Positions 48,803-61,018 of a stretch of 64,000 nucleotides of DNA are shown in pieces. The notes below the pieces were generated by a model. It made no database searches. It was not told the DNA's origin and saw nothing but the letters and a program-made list of their open reading frames with translations. The stretch spans positions 3,440,001 through 3,504,000 of the forward strand of contig NC_091672.1 of the NCBI RefSeq assembly GCF_042453785.1, written 5' to 3'. Position numbers and translations under genes: made by a program. The stretch comes from Malus domestica (Eukaryota > Streptophyta > Magnoliopsida > Rosales > Rosaceae). Positions within the stretch are counted from its first letter, which is position 1. Each line of letters starts with the position of its first letter.

Positions 48803-48898
48803 CTGTTCTTGTTTAATTTAAATCTGGTTTTGAGCATATTAATTGAGGATTTTTTGGTTGGTTTTTAATTTAATGGTTGATTAATGATGATTATGCAG

Positions 48899-51800
48899 CG
48901 TGTTAGTCGGCCAAAAAGAGGAATTAACGAGTGGCTTCACCGGCTTCCACTTCCTCTCCATAAAAAGTTGATGCCTTTGCTTCTTTCTGCTGGAAAAATA
49001 GGTACTTGATTATTCTCCTTCATGCTGCACCTGCAATGTTAATTCTGCTAATCAATTCTTCCTGTAAATTTCGCAAGAGTTGTTATTAACTTTTATAAGG
49101 AATAATTTGTGTCTTGAGGAGTGCAGGATTACATTTTTCGGGTACTGATAGCAGTTCCCAATTTCATTTCTACTGTAATTTCTGTCATGCATGGTGGGGT
49201 ACTAGTGGATTTCATGTAAGCCCCACATGCATTGATCAGTTGAAGGAAAAATGGTTGAACTGTTGGCTGTTTCTTCTGAAAATGGTGCTAACTCAGGCCT
49301 CTCATCTGATATTCCGGAAGCTGATGCAAAGTAGATTGCTGAAACGGCTCGTCGAACATTCGACAAGTATGTGTGTGGCTACTTCTTTTCCGGGTTTTCG
49401 TAATTGAATCTAGAAATTTGAACTTTTTGTCAAGTTCTATTAGTTGGATAGGTGGTACGTTGCTTGTGCTTCATCATCCTCACAAGCTCATACAACATGT
49501 ATGATATTATTTCAAATGTAGGGTAATTTTTAGTTTTGTTCAGTAATTTCTTTATTAGTAAAAGATTTATATGCCTGCTTTATTGTCTGTCCAGAGATGG
49601 CCCGTTGCTGGTGGTTGCATCTGGTGGGAATACCATTCCTGTTTCAAGCGCCATAAAACAGTTAGCTCCAGAAAATATGTTTCTTGTACAGGTTAAGGTT
49701 CAATCTCCCTTAAGAAAGAGATGCATATGATAATATGACTGGTAAAAAACAAAGTGAGGCACTGCACCAGTTCAACATTTGGTTTTATTTTCCTTCACGG
49801 ACTAGTGAACCCTTCGCGATGTTCTGGTATCATTATTGCCTAATCACCCTTCTCTTTGTTCCTTCCAAAAGGAAAAATCCTCTTTTACTTTGGATGTCTA
49901 TGTTTGCAACATGTTATACTTCTGATCAGAACATGAAGATTAGCCTCTTATTTATTTGGATTTAAATTATTCTGGAAATACATGTACTTTGGAGAAATGC
50001 AATTAACTTTTTTCTTCAATAAAATGGTACATTAGGGTATTGCATAAATTTTACTAGCCACGCGGTAACCTATCTTCTACTTAATAACATATCTTTTCTT
50101 TTTTTATTTTATGTTTTGGGGTATGTCATAGTTTCTTCAAATGTTCACTCTTATGGCAGGTTTACGAATCCGTAATCAGAATGAAAATAAGGAGTCCGGT
50201 TCCGATTATGGATCACTCTTCTGTTTACTGAAATTGAGAGGAATCAATAGTGTGTGGGACTTACACGAAAAATGGAATTCAATTCCTGAAAACGGAGGAA
50301 TTGGACTCCCTCCATGGATGAGGTAATTGAATTCCCGGAGGGTGAGGGAATCAGGAATGCATTTTGCATTCCTAGTATGCCCTCTTATCAATCTGCCATC
50401 AAGAGATCGCATACGAGATCTCGTCTTCGTCGTTCTGGATTGTCGTCGTTCAGGAGGCGATGGACCAGAGGCTTTGACACCGCCAACACACACCGTCGTT
50501 CAGGAGGCGATGGCTCATCGTTGTGCGACGTCGCTTTGACGATTGCGACCTTGGCGATGTCGATGCTCGTGTGGTCTTGACGGCTGGGAGCCGTTCTGGG
50601 TTTTTTCTTCTACGGGATAAGAAGATGGATGTGGCTTTGCCGCTTTGTTTACGGCTTTTAATTAGATTATAATTTAATTTATACACAATTAATTAATAAT
50701 GGACATTTTAACTCTTTACTTTGACTAAATAAATAAAAGTAACTAATTAAAATGCATTTAAACATAAATATAGAATAAAATATTTGATTTGGGACAAGGG
50801 TATTTTAGTAATCATACTGGTTTATATTCCGATTCTGATGAATTAGTAAACAGCTTTATAGAATTCTATTTCGATTCCAGACAGTTTTAGTAAACAACTT
50901 CAACAAGAATCTGATTCTGATTCCACTTTATTTCAATTCCTCCTCAATCCAATTCCTCTCAATTTGATTACGGATTAGTAAATGCGCCATTAATGTTAAT
51001 GACAATTTTTTTCTTCTATTTAAATTTTTGTTTAGCTCACTTTGTAACATGGTTCTAATGAAATGACGCATGCAATACTACAGTCCAAGGTTGCATCTGA
51101 TTCTATTTGTCTCTCTTTGATGACTTGTTCCAGATTCAACATCCAAGGTCGCATGTGGATAGGTTTGATTTGGTGATAGCTCCTCGCCATGATTATTACC
51201 CATTGACCCCCCATGCACAGAAGCAAATCCTTGATTTCTTCGGAGGTGGATCACTCCACGTGAACCACCGGGCAAAAGTGTTGTGAGTATCTGCCATCTG
51301 GGTGGATTAATACTTGTGCTGGTGTACAAATGTGTTTATAGAATAATTTTGTTGACAGGTTCTCTATTATGAGTTTCAGCTTCTCACTGTTGGAGCTCTT
51401 CATCAGGCTGATTTTGCTGCACTTATGAGTGCTGCTTCTGTCTGGCATGCTGAATTGGCACCACTTCCCAAACCTTTGCTTGTGGTTAATACCGGAGGCC
51501 CTTAAACTAAGTTTTTCCAGCTAAAAAACTGTTATGATTTAATATTGTCGTTTTTATGATGAAATGCTTTCGATGGATTTCTGTCATTTTCATTATTGTT
51601 GATGCAGGAATCGATAATCATAAATCCTGACATTGTAGACTTATAAGATGCTGGTTTTGCTATGTCATTATCCTTTACTGTGTTCTATTACATGCCAGAG
51701 TTAATTTGTTTGTTGGAATTACATATTGGTCCCCTCTTCTTTTGCATTGTTCAAAGTTGTTTCTCCCTTCATGTTTTGCATTGAGGAGATAATCAAATAG

Positions 51801-52621
51801 TCCTGCATCCATACTCTTTTCATAGGAAACTGTTCATATGATGCAGATCTTGCTAAACATTTAGTAGCTATGCTGCAGAATGTTCTTTGGAGCTGTGGAA
51901 GTGTGAGAATATCTTTCTCTGGGAGAACTACCGAACAGGTGTCCAGAGTTTTGAGGAAAGAATTCAGTACTAATCCCAAAGTCTACATTTGGGATGGTGA
52001 AGGTAGTTAGTTATCATATTCTTTGGATATTATGCACCTATAAATGCTCGAAAGTGAAACGTTATGTTATATGTAATACTGCTAGGTCGCAATCCACATA
52101 TGGGCCATCTAGCCTGCACCGATGCTTTTGTCATTACCGCTGATTCAGTCAGTATGTTGAGGGAGGCTTGTATTACCGGTATGTTATGAGTATGATGAAT
52201 GACGAGGGCCAACTTAATTATTCATAGCTGTGTAATAAATAATTCCTGTAGTCAATTCATGTGTTCTAAGAGTTTGTCATGTTCGCTTCAGCAAACCTGT
52301 TTATGTGATTGGTGGGGAACACTGTACATGGAAATTCGCAGACTTCCAGAACTCTCTGCAGGAACGAGGAGCTGTTCGACCATTCACCGGTAAAGAAGAT
52401 GTAAGTCACCAAACATCAGTTCCTTACTTTTTTCATTTAGTAAATGAGAAAAGAAGGGATCTAAGCAGCTGTCTAATATGAGGTTTTCGAACTTCCTCTT
52501 CTTTTTTTTTGAGTAGATGTCCCAGCGTTGGAGATATACACCACTCAATGACACTGCCGATGCTGCGAGGCGGGTGAACAAGACACTTGCTGAGCGTGGA
52601 TGGAGTATACAACTAAACTAA
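48899..52621 (+). pseudogene. ELM1-like (DUF1022) gene remnant
   Basis: Exon-like blocks match plant mitochondrial fission protein ELM1 and its paralogs: 48899-49001 (RVSRPKRGINEWLHRLPLPL), about 49268-49370, 49595-49691 (DGPLLVVASGGNTIPVSSAI), about 51134-51282 (IQHPRSHVDRFDLVIAPRHD), 51380 to about 51505, 51826-52002, 52086-52178, 52292 to about 52400 and 52519-52621 (ending in a stop). ELM1 recruits the dynamin DRP3A to mitochondria. The gene looks dead: the expected N-terminal exon is absent, an in-frame TAG lies at 49332-49334 in a conserved block, phases disagree at the joins near 51283/51380 and 52178/52292, and the donor after NTGGP near 51505 is lost. A MITE sits in its third intron and a copia element just upstream. 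Confidence 0.8.
50154..50989. mobile_element. 836-bp Harbinger-type MITE
   Basis: TTA target duplication (50151-50153 and 50990-50992). Inverted ends tggcaggtttacgaatccgt and, inward from the right, tggcgcatttactaatccgt. Interior has two copies of cgtcgttcaggaggcgatgg (50445-50510) in a GC-richer stretch. Located in an intron of the ELM1-like remnant. Confidence 0.8.
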
Positions 52622-52649
52622 CCTAAATGAGCTTTGCCAAGCCACTTAA

Positions 52650-52795
52650 TACTACGGTCCAATGATATTCTTCTTCATTTGTAAGTGAGAGGTCTTAGAT
52701 ACGATTATCGCCAAAGAAGAATTCAAGATTTAGCTCACTCCCCCCACTCCTTAGTGTAGATAACATTGAATGTATTAACATAAAAAAGAGCTTTG
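52650..52795 (+). mobile_element. tRNA-derived SINE copy 2
   Basis: Same order as 11685-11842: gtaagtgagaggtcttagat, then a B-box-like acgattatcgcc, then ctcactccccccactcctta and an A-rich end. Confidence 0.6.
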
Positions 52796-52799
52796 CCAA

Positions 52800-53650
52800 A
52801 TGTCAAACCCATTGAAATGGAGTAATTTAGTTTTTAGTTACAACATATAGCAGCGTGTGATTGACTTGGTCTACTGCCAGATTTCCATGTTTATAGAAGT
52901 TTTTCGTCTGCACTCTATCCAATTTTGCGTAATTTATCTTTACCAACTAAAGAATTGTACACATTTCTTATTATATTTGGCTGTTTCATTCCCTAGTGAC
53001 ACCCGAGTTGTTAAGGGAAGGCACTTCCCTTCGTATCGCTTCATCTCCTTCAATGTAGAATGAAAAAATTGAAAGAAGAAAGATCATGGACACTTGCATT
53101 ACCAAGATATTAAAGTTTGATACAGTTATTTCAACACTATTCATGTCAATGTGACAATTTTTTAGTAACTTACTCTACATGCCAATCCACATATCGCTTT
53201 TACAGAAATTTCTCTCCATTATCCTAGCCATTAAAGTCAACCTTAAAGTGATGCAAATAATAATGTGGTCTTACACTGAACAATTGCAGAAACCGTACGT
53301 TACATTGTTGGGTTAGGGAGGGCTAGCTGTGGTTTAGTTGAGTGAATAAAGAGAATAAAACTTGCTTAGTTAGCTGATTGCCCTTTTGACTATAATTATA
53401 CTAATCTTAAATAAAATCCAACTTCCTTCTTCTGCATAATATTCATCAAAGGATAAAAGTGCATAAAGTCTCCTATCCACTCCTCCTGAACAACGTATTA
53501 TTTATATAATATTATATTCCTTGAAGTGGTTACACCTTGATCCATTTGGCAGGTAAAATCTCTTCCCCTGCTCTTCTATCAAAAAAAAAAAAAAAAAAAA
53601 ATTGTAATTGAAAATTGAAATTGACTAATTTTAATTAATAAACTAATTAA
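52800..53650. other. Intergenic DNA upstream of CASP copy 1
   Basis: The part from about 53390 on (ataaaatccaacttccttct, then ttgaagtggttacaccttga) is shared with 62385-62640 upstream of the second CASP gene, so the duplicated unit includes the promoter. Confidence 0.65.
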
Positions 53651-53670
53651 ACTCTTATTATTTGGTGCAC

Positions 53671-53679
53671 TATATAAAG
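53671..53679 (+). promoter_or_regulatory. TATA box of CASP copy 1
   Basis: gcactatataaagc, 124 bp before the ATG; the same box in the same context is present at copy 2. Confidence 0.75.
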
Positions 53680-53794
53680 CTTATCATGTGTGAACCATTT
53701 TCATCACAAGCTTTTGAGTCTCTTCTCCTCAACAATTCCCATTTCCAAAGCTTCAGTGTTCTGTTTTATCATCTCTATCTCTCTCTCTGTGAAA

Positions 53795-54834
53795 ATGAAG
53801 AGTGGCGGCGACTCGACCACCATTGATGTTGAGGCAAGAAGTCCTTCCAAAGGAAAAGGGCCTGTTCTGGCAGTTCATCATGTGAAGGAAGAAAAGGGAG
53901 GAATGAAGAGAGGGATGGCCATAATCGACTTGGTATTGAGGATTGGTGCTATAGTGGCTGCTCTTGCTGCTGCTGCCACCATGGGAACCAGTGATCAAAA
54001 CCTTCCTTTCTTCACCCAGTTCTTCCAATTTGAAGCTAGCTATGATGACATGCCTAGCTTTCAGTATGTTCCCATTTTCCTTCCGCTTCTTTTTCCATTT
54101 GGTGATAATTTCACAAAAGAAAATGTTTTATGATATTATGATATTCTGGTATGTTACATTGTCAAATCATTAATCTAGATTATTGAACAAATGAACTATT
54201 ATGTCTTGTTTTTGGTTAATAGTCTAACATGTTACGTTGTCAGACTGTCAATCTGAATCGTTAATAAGATGATGGTAACAGAATGATAATTTAACAACGT
54301 AACATTTTGGATGTTTGAAAAGGACAACATTACCCTTGCGTACTGTACGGTACATTGATCTAATATCCATGCATGCATGCAGGTTTTTCCTAATAGCAAT
54401 GTCAATTGTAGCTGGCTACTTGGTGCTCTCACTTCCCTTCTCCATCGTCTCCATCGTTCGCCCCCATGCAAGTGGACCAAGGCTCTTGCTCCTCATCCTT
54501 GACCTTGTAATTACATTCCTAACCTCTCTATGATTCATGATTAGCTCGTAATAGTCATACATTGTTAATCTGATTATAATTAACTTGATTGAAATTGTGA
54601 TATATATCATGACAGGTGGCACTGACTCTAGCCACTTCTGCTGCTGGGGCTGCAACATCCATAGTCTACCTAGCCCACAATGGCAATGCAAGCTCCAACT
54701 GGCTAGCCATCTGCAACCAGTTTGGTGATTTCTGCCGGAACGTGAGTGGGGCTGTGGTGGCTTCCTTCGTTACTGTCGTCACCTTCATGTTCTTGATTCT
54801 GCTCTCTGCTTTGGCTCTCCGAAAGCATCACTGA
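53795..54834 (+). CDS. CASP: Casparian strip membrane domain protein (CASP), copy 1
   Basis: Exons 53795-54063, 54383-54506 and 54616-54834 (GT-AG) give 203 aa. The N-terminus has the STTIDV motif and a charged cytosolic segment, then four membrane spans near [54 protein letters not shown] and [20 protein letters not shown]. The first extracellular loop carries the CASP signature [17 protein letters not shown]; the second has the conserved Cys pair ([12 protein letters not shown]). The Arg in span 1 and Asp in span 3 typical of the family are present. CASPs form the endodermal membrane scaffold that directs peroxidase-dependent lignin deposition in the Casparian strip; root endodermal expression under MYB36 is expected from the family. 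The start at MKSGGDS follows a CT-rich leader. Confidence 0.93.
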
Positions 54835-55600
54835 CAAGAAGAAGAAGATGGAAGGGATTAATTAAAGATATCTTCCAATTTGTTATTGTTAACGCTGTTT
54901 GTGATTTTGTTTTGGTGTTTTCTGCAAAACTACTCCTTTAATTGTTGCGCGAATTTGGTTATAGTTCATGTAACCCATGGAAAATTTCGTAATGAAATTT
55001 ATTGCTATTATAATTTCTTACTCTAGTTTACCTTAACCTTCCTCTCCTCGGAACACATGTATGCAGAATGACTTTTTTTGAAAAGTGTCGATAACAATTT
55101 TCAAAGTTTTTTCATTTTTTTGGATGACAATCTTTACACAACATGAAATAAAACTCGAACTTAACATGAACGAGTGGATTAGGTAAGTTGATTAGATACG
55201 GTACTTAGACTCATACCCATAAGTAACATGACCTATAAATACTAATACATGAATTATTCGATTTTGACATGACCCATTTAACCACCTTTTTTGTTATGAC
55301 TGTTAATTTGATTTAGAAATATAATGACAACTTGTCATAAGTTCTTAATTAACTAAAACATACTACGGGAAACATAAGCTTATAGCTCAAGTGACAAAGG
55401 CCCGTTTCCAAATGTTTTATTAAAAACAACTTAGGCTTAGAAGCATTTTTATTCCTCTATAAGAAACATATAAAAAATTAAATCACTTTTAAGTTTTTGT
55501 CACCAAACATGATCGGAAACGCTTTTAATTATTTTAAAAGTAGTTTTAAAATGGGCCAAAGAGCACTCATGCATTTGAAGAACATTTATCTTTTTACTTA
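54835..55600. other. 3' region of CASP copy 1 and intergenic DNA
   Basis: Likely 3' UTR with aatgaaat signal near 54991. After this AT-rich DNA without a gene; 55380-55560 resembles degraded MITE text. Confidence 0.5.
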
Positions 55601-55602
55601 GG

Positions 55603-55700
55603 CTTAATTGTACCAATGGTCTCTAAACTTTATCGTAATTTTTAGTTTAGTCCATGAACTTCTATATTAGTTGTTTCAATCCTCCAAATTAACCATCTAT
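55603..55700 (+). repeat. Dispersed repeat arm, inverted partner at 62140-62380
   Basis: ttaggcttaattgtaccaat then ggtctctaaactttatcgta then tagtttagtccatgaacttc. The same text, diverged, lies in inverse orientation near 62140-62210 plus 62365-62380. Confidence 0.55.
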
Positions 55701-56399
55701 TGCGCCATTAGTTATTTTCACTAACACAGTCTATTTTTCCATAAATCTAGAGTTCAATTAGGAATTTCAACTTAGGAGTTTAAAAAAATAAATAAAACAA
55801 TATAAAAGTAACAGTCCCATTTCTGAGGAATATTTGAGAGATCATGGGTAGGGCCCGCCCCATATCTTCCCTTATAGATTTTTTTCTACAAAATCATTCA
55901 AATCCGAAATCATTTTACCGTTGGATTAAATGATAGTCATATTAGGGTTTCTTTAAACAACTGTATTCATTTATTTTTTTTCACTAAAACTAAATGTATT
56001 AATGGTTCTGAATTGTCTATTTTTTCAATGATGATATATGAATAATGTATAAAAATACAGACGATTTGAATTGTTGAAAAAAATTACAGAACAAGGACCG
56101 CAAAATGTCGCTCAAATAAATATTATTTGAGGATCCCTCAACAGAAGAGGACTCTAGAACATTAACAAACAAAATGAAAATTAAAACAACATGAAAAATG
56201 GACCATAAGAGCAACTTCAGTGTAGGAGCCCTCCTCCCAGGCTATTCACTAGTTAATCCATCCAATGAATAGTAACTGCCCTTAATAAACAGTAATTTCC
56301 GTGACAATTGCCTTTTGCATCTCCACCCCTGCACTGAATAGCCTTGGAAATTGGTAATAAAATATTATTATTATTATTTTTATTTATAAAATAATACAT

Positions 56400-56800
56400 A
56401 ATAATTTTATTTGTAATTTCAGATAAGATTTTTAATCGTTCTCGTTGCGTCACGTGTCATTTTCTAAAAAGCCAATAGCAATAAAATATTTGTATTTTTT
56501 TATTTATAAAATAATTCAAAATAATTTTATTTGTAATTTCGGATAAGATTTTTAATCGTTCTCGTTGCGCCATGTGTCATTATCCGCAAAGACAATTATT
56601 GGTGATGGATTTCCGATAAGATTTTTAATCGTTGTCGTTGCGCCACGTGTCATTATCTGAAAAGACAATTATTGGTGATGGATTTCCGATAATATTTTTA
56701 ACCAATCACGTCGTGCCACGTGTTATAATCTGATTACAATCTTTGAGGCTAGATTTCCACCAGATTTTTAACGAATGACAGCATGCCACGTGGCATTATC
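56400..56800. repeat. Subterminal repeats of the Harbinger element
   Basis: About five degenerate units containing gataagatttttaatcgttc, then cgttgcgccacgtgtcatta, with periods near 70 to 115 bp. Such arrays are often transposase-binding regions. Confidence 0.8.
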
Positions 56801-56913
56801 TACAACCTAATCCTTTCTGAATCCTCCATATAATCCACCATCCATCCTCAGAAATCTCACACCAATTTCTCAAGAGCTCTATCATTATTCATAGTTTTTG
56901 CTTCCTTCTTACA

Positions 56914-58326
56914 ATGTCTTCTTCTTCTACAAAGATGATGTGGGAAATTGATCAAGAAGAGGAAGAATTATTTAACCAATCAGATGGAATGTTCAATGCC
57001 GATGATTGGGCCCAAAATGAGATGGAAGAGGATGACGAGCATAGACGGAGAGATGACGAATCAAGAATGGCAGGAGCTTCACACTCCTGTCGAGTCATCC
57101 AAGCTGCGGCTCATATCTGCAGGCCCAACCGTGCTGTAAACATTGATAGAAACAAGCGACGACGAGGTGAGGAGCTCTTGGACGATTATTTTGTCCGTAA
57201 AAGTGCATTCCCTGATACGTACTTCCGACGTCGTTTTAGAATGGAACGACATTTGTTCAACAAAATCATGGGCGTTGTTTGCAACCATGATTCTTACTTT
57301 GTGCAAAAGCTGGATGCTTTTGGTGCTATGGGTCTTTTGCCTGAGCAAAAAATTACTGATGCCTTGAGGATACTTGCATATAGAGTATCTGCAGACCAAG
57401 TGGATGAGATAATGAGGATGGGAAAAATAACCATTCTTGAGTCCCTGATGAGGTTTTGCTCGGCAATTGAATCTATCTACACCACAGAGTACCTCCGGAG
57501 ACCTACTCATATGGACTTGGAAAGGCTTCTGAAGAAGGGCGAGATGCGAGGTTTTCCAGGGATGATTGGAAGCATTGATTGTATACACTGGACTTGGAAA
57601 AACTGTCCAAGTGTATGGCAAGGCGCTTATGGGGATAGAAAATGATAAAAAAGTATCATTTTGGAGGCGGTGGCATCTTTTGATACATGGATTTGGCACG
57701 CCTTTTTCGGGGTTTCGGGAGCTCAAAATGATCTCAATGTCCTTACCCAATCCCCAGTGTTCAACGAAGTCCTACAAGGAAAGGCACAAAAAGTCACATA
57801 CTGGGTCAATGGACATAAGTACGACGGGCCATACTACCTAGCAGACGGCATTTACCCAAGGTGGGAATCGTTTGTCAAAATAGTGCCACGTCCAAGAAGT
57901 GCAAAGGAAAAATACTTTGCAAGCTGTCAAGAAGGATGCAGGAAAGATGTGGAGCGTTGTTTTGGTATACTCCAAGCTCGCTGGGCTATTGTTAGGGGTG
58001 CTGCCAGAATGTTTGATATAGAGTCGCTTCGATCCATCATGATGATGTGCATCATTCTTCACAACATGATTGTGGAAGATGAGTACGATTATGATGCCGT
58101 TGATAAATATGAGTCAGACACGATGAACAATTCTAGAACACAAATATATTGTGCTCATGATGCCACCGAAGAACCCGCGCAACACGAGCCATTACAAAGG
58201 GATAGATGTTGCAATGATAGGGTCATTCAACGATATACTGCTCTTCAAAGGCCATATATGCACAATGCCTGCCAAATTGACTTGATAGAGCACCAGTGGG
58301 AATTAAAGGGTGCTGAAGATACTTAA
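56914..58326 (+). CDS. PIF/Harbinger DDE transposase with two adjacent in-frame stops
   Basis: One frame runs from 56914 to 58326 (about 470 codons), interrupted only by TGA TAA at 57643-57648, just after WQGAYGDRK. The N-terminal part has the helix-turn-helix-like region FRRRFRMERHLFNKIMGVV and TDALRILAYRVSADQVDEIM. DDE motifs: first Asp in GSIDCIHWTW (residue about 222), second Asp in YYLADGIYP, Glu in RKDVERCFGILQARWAI. HNMIVEDE follows, as in DDE_Tnp_4 family proteins. The start MSSSSTKMMWEIDQEEEEL is acidic. A short intron at the interruption is not supported, since the frame is the same on both sides and no GT-AG pair is obvious. Confidence 0.9.
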
Positions 58327-58329
58327 GTT

Positions 58330-58760
58330 CATTAGTGTGTTGTTTTTATTTGATGTGTTTATTTTATTTTATGTGGTGTGTTTTTTTAGTTCATTTAGTG
58401 AGTTGAAATGTAATTTTGGTATGTTGATGTAATTTTATTTGGTGTGTTTTTTTGGTGTCTTGATGTAATTTATTTGGTGTCTTGATGTAATTTTATTTGG
58501 TGTTTGTTTTTATTTGGTGTGTTTTTTTGGTGTGTTGATGTTATTTTATTTGCAGTGTTTAAATGTGTTTTGAATAAAGTACTAAATTAAATAAATTGGA
58601 AACAACATAAAGTACTAAATTCAATAAATAACCAAATTAAATAAATACACTCTTAGTTTAAATAAAGTACTAAATTCAATAAATTGGAAACAACATAAAG
58701 TACTCTATTCAATGAATAAGAAATTACAACCCGAATAAGAAATTACAACCCGAATTGATT
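58330..58760. repeat. Tandem repeats between transposase and ORF1
   Basis: Degenerate tgatgtaattttatttggtg units (58410-58560), then two copies of a block with ttcaataaattggaaacaac and ataaagtacta (58600-58710). Likely the shared 3' region of the two convergent genes. Confidence 0.75.
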
Positions 58761-58766
58761 GGAAAA

Positions 58767-59993
58767 TTATGGGTTCGTGAATGGATAATCATCACCTAAC
58801 CAATTTGTCGTGCTAGGAAGATCTTCTTTTGTCGTGCTAGGATGATCTTCTGTTGTCGTGCTAGGACCATCTCCTCTTAATCTCACTTCTCTTGCACGCC
58901 TCATTCGCATCACGTCCGCTTTCTCCGACTTCCAAAAATATTTAGAGTTTGGAAACTTCCCTTCTAAAGGCTCCTTCATAATGTTACGATCTTGTTCAGC
59001 CATTCTTTTTTCTCTTCTATGTTCCCTTTCTGCTGAAATAGTTCTCTTTCTCTCTCATCAGCTTCAAATTTTTTCTCAAAAGCTGTAGCTTTTGCATCCT
59101 CTCTAGCCTTATCAACCTCAAATTTTGCCATTTCCCGGGCCAAAGTCAATTCACCTTGGTGGGCAAGGTCTTCCATATACTTTGCATAATCTTTCTTGGA
59201 ACCATTACCTTTTCTTTTTTAAGCCTTCTTACCTTGAGGCCTAATTGGAAAACGGGTCAACCCCGATGCTTGTTCAACGGGGGGCGTTTCAGACACTTCT
59301 TCTGCATCATCTTCATCATGATCATGCGAGGCATGATCGGGTGTAGAGTGTACTGTTCATGAAAACTTATGGACCGACAGACACAATTCTGAATTTAAGA
59401 CAATCTTTGACAATATTCCAACATTCAAACCGGGTGAATGTTTTGTTTTTGCTTTTGGTTTTGGCACCATACTAAGCTTGTGCTTGAAGTTCCTACACAA
59501 TGCGGAGGATAAATAATTATAATGATAATAGGTAACAAATAAATAATACAAACAAATAATTATAATGAAAGTAGCTAACAAATAAATAATACAAACAAAT
59601 AATTATAATTATAATGAAAGTAGCTAACAAATAAATAATACAAACAAATAATTATAATGAAAGTAGCTAACAATTAAATAATACAAACAAATAAATAATA
59701 TATTGTTACCTGATTCGCTAAATTTTCCCCACTTCAAAGATTACCACTAGCTTGTGCCAAGGCGTCTCTCCACGTACTAAACGCTTGGCTAAGTAATTTC
59801 CAACGACCGGACATCGATTTTTTAGTTCTTAGCCCACCCATTTTCTCAAGACAATTGGTATGAATAAGACTCCACATTTCTCACAACTGCATCTCGTTAC
59901 CCGTAAGCGAATCACGAGTAACTTGAACCCAGCTAGTACACAACGCAACATCTTTAAGAAGCGTTCAATTCGTACCTGCTTGAGTAGTCATTT
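58767..59993 (-). pseudogene. Harbinger ORF1 (trihelix/SANT-like DNA-binding protein), decayed
   Basis: Minus strand. First exon about 59993-59710: MTTQAGTN, then LLKDVALCTSWVQVTRDSLT, EMWSLIHTNCLEKMGG, MSGRWKLLSQAFSTWRDA, the trihelix/Myb-like domain of PIF ORF1. A gtaaca donor and an acceptor near 59494 bound an intron filled with tandem repeats. Second part: TFTRFECWNIVKDCLKF, later a Lys/Glu-rich coiled coil (LAREMAKFEVDKAREDAKAT) and a C-terminus PLEGKFPNSKYFWKSEKADV. In-frame stops replace conserved residues at several sites (for example TN then stop in the first exon and after RPQGKKA), and a frameshift splits the coiled coil near 59020. Confidence 0.75.
59498..59700. repeat. About 50-bp AT-rich tandem repeat
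   Basis: Four units of ataattataatgaaagtagc then taacaaataaataatacaaa. It lies inside the ORF1 intron. Confidence 0.85.
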
Positions 59994-61018
59994 TGTTGGA
60001 AAAAAAAATTGGATTCAAACTTTGAGAGAAAGATAGGAATGTGGTTGAAAGTAATTGAGAAAATATGAAATTGTGGTGTAAGGTAGAAGATAATGAGAAG
60101 GTATTTATAGAAAAGTAAAATCAAATTTTTTTATAATTTTTCATAATTGTTTTTTCGGATTTTAAAGAATTTTTTACATTTTAAAAAAAAAATTATTCAC
60201 CTAATTAATCTCTGCCATTGGATTTATAAAAAAAAATTGAATTTCAACACTCCAAATTGTGCCATGTGGCACAACGGTAACATTTTAGAATTTTTAACTT
60301 TTTTTTTTTAATTTACAAAGCCTAATAACGTGGACCGTTGATCTTAGATCAAACGGATGAAATTAAATGACAATTTTTAAATGTTTTTTACCGTTGGAAA
60401 TCCAACGGTCCATAAAATAAGGCCGTTGCAATCGAATGAACATGGGGAAGCCACGTGGCTTCCCCAACGGTAACTTTTCAAAACAGGCGTTGTGGGCCCC
60501 ATCGTTGTTTTTTTGTCGGAAGACACGCGCCTGACGCAGCCCGAGAGCCTGTAGGCTGGCAATCCACGCCGGGCCTGCTCCTCGGGCCTCGCCTGTCACT
60601 CGAGCTTCCCAACGCTGGAGCCTATCCCCCTAGCAATTTGCTCCTATTTGAAAGCCTGGCCCCCGAGCAACCTCCCCCACTAGAGTTGCTCTAAGAAAAC
60701 AAAATAAAATGGTTGGACTTTTGCAACATTAAAATACTATGCAACGAACTTTGAAGTTGGTATGAGATCGAATTGAGGTTAGACTTTAGCAACTAACAAA
60801 CCACAATTCTAATCTTTAGTGTTTAGGGTTTAGCAACTAACAAACTCCTAGATTAACAACATAATATGTTTATTTCATGGTTTATACAAAAAAAATTTCG
60901 TTGTGTTTTGTCCAACAATATGAATTTTTTTTTTCTTTGCATAAAATATAAGTTTGTGAAAGATGTTCCGTACACATTTTTTGTAGGGGTTGAGATGAAA
61001 TTCTAATTTTCATACAGG

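Larger units (their letters stand above)
56209..60691. mobile_element. PIF/Harbinger DNA transposon, 4.48 kb
   Basis: TAA target duplication (56206-56208 and 60692-60694). Inverted ends gagcaacttcagtg on the left and, inward from the right, gagcaactctagtg. Two divergent-family genes as in plant PIF elements: a DDE transposase on the plus strand (56914-58326) and a trihelix/SANT-type ORF1 on the minus strand (about 58767-59993), arranged convergently. Subterminal repeats at 56400-56800 and tandem AT-rich repeats between the genes. The transposase has one interruption and ORF1 several, so this copy is probably not autonomous. Confidence 0.92.

Noticed and set aside
57079-57750. 223-codon minus-strand ORF opposite the transposase
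   Set aside because: Shadow of the transposase reading frame; the sense strand has the DDE motifs.
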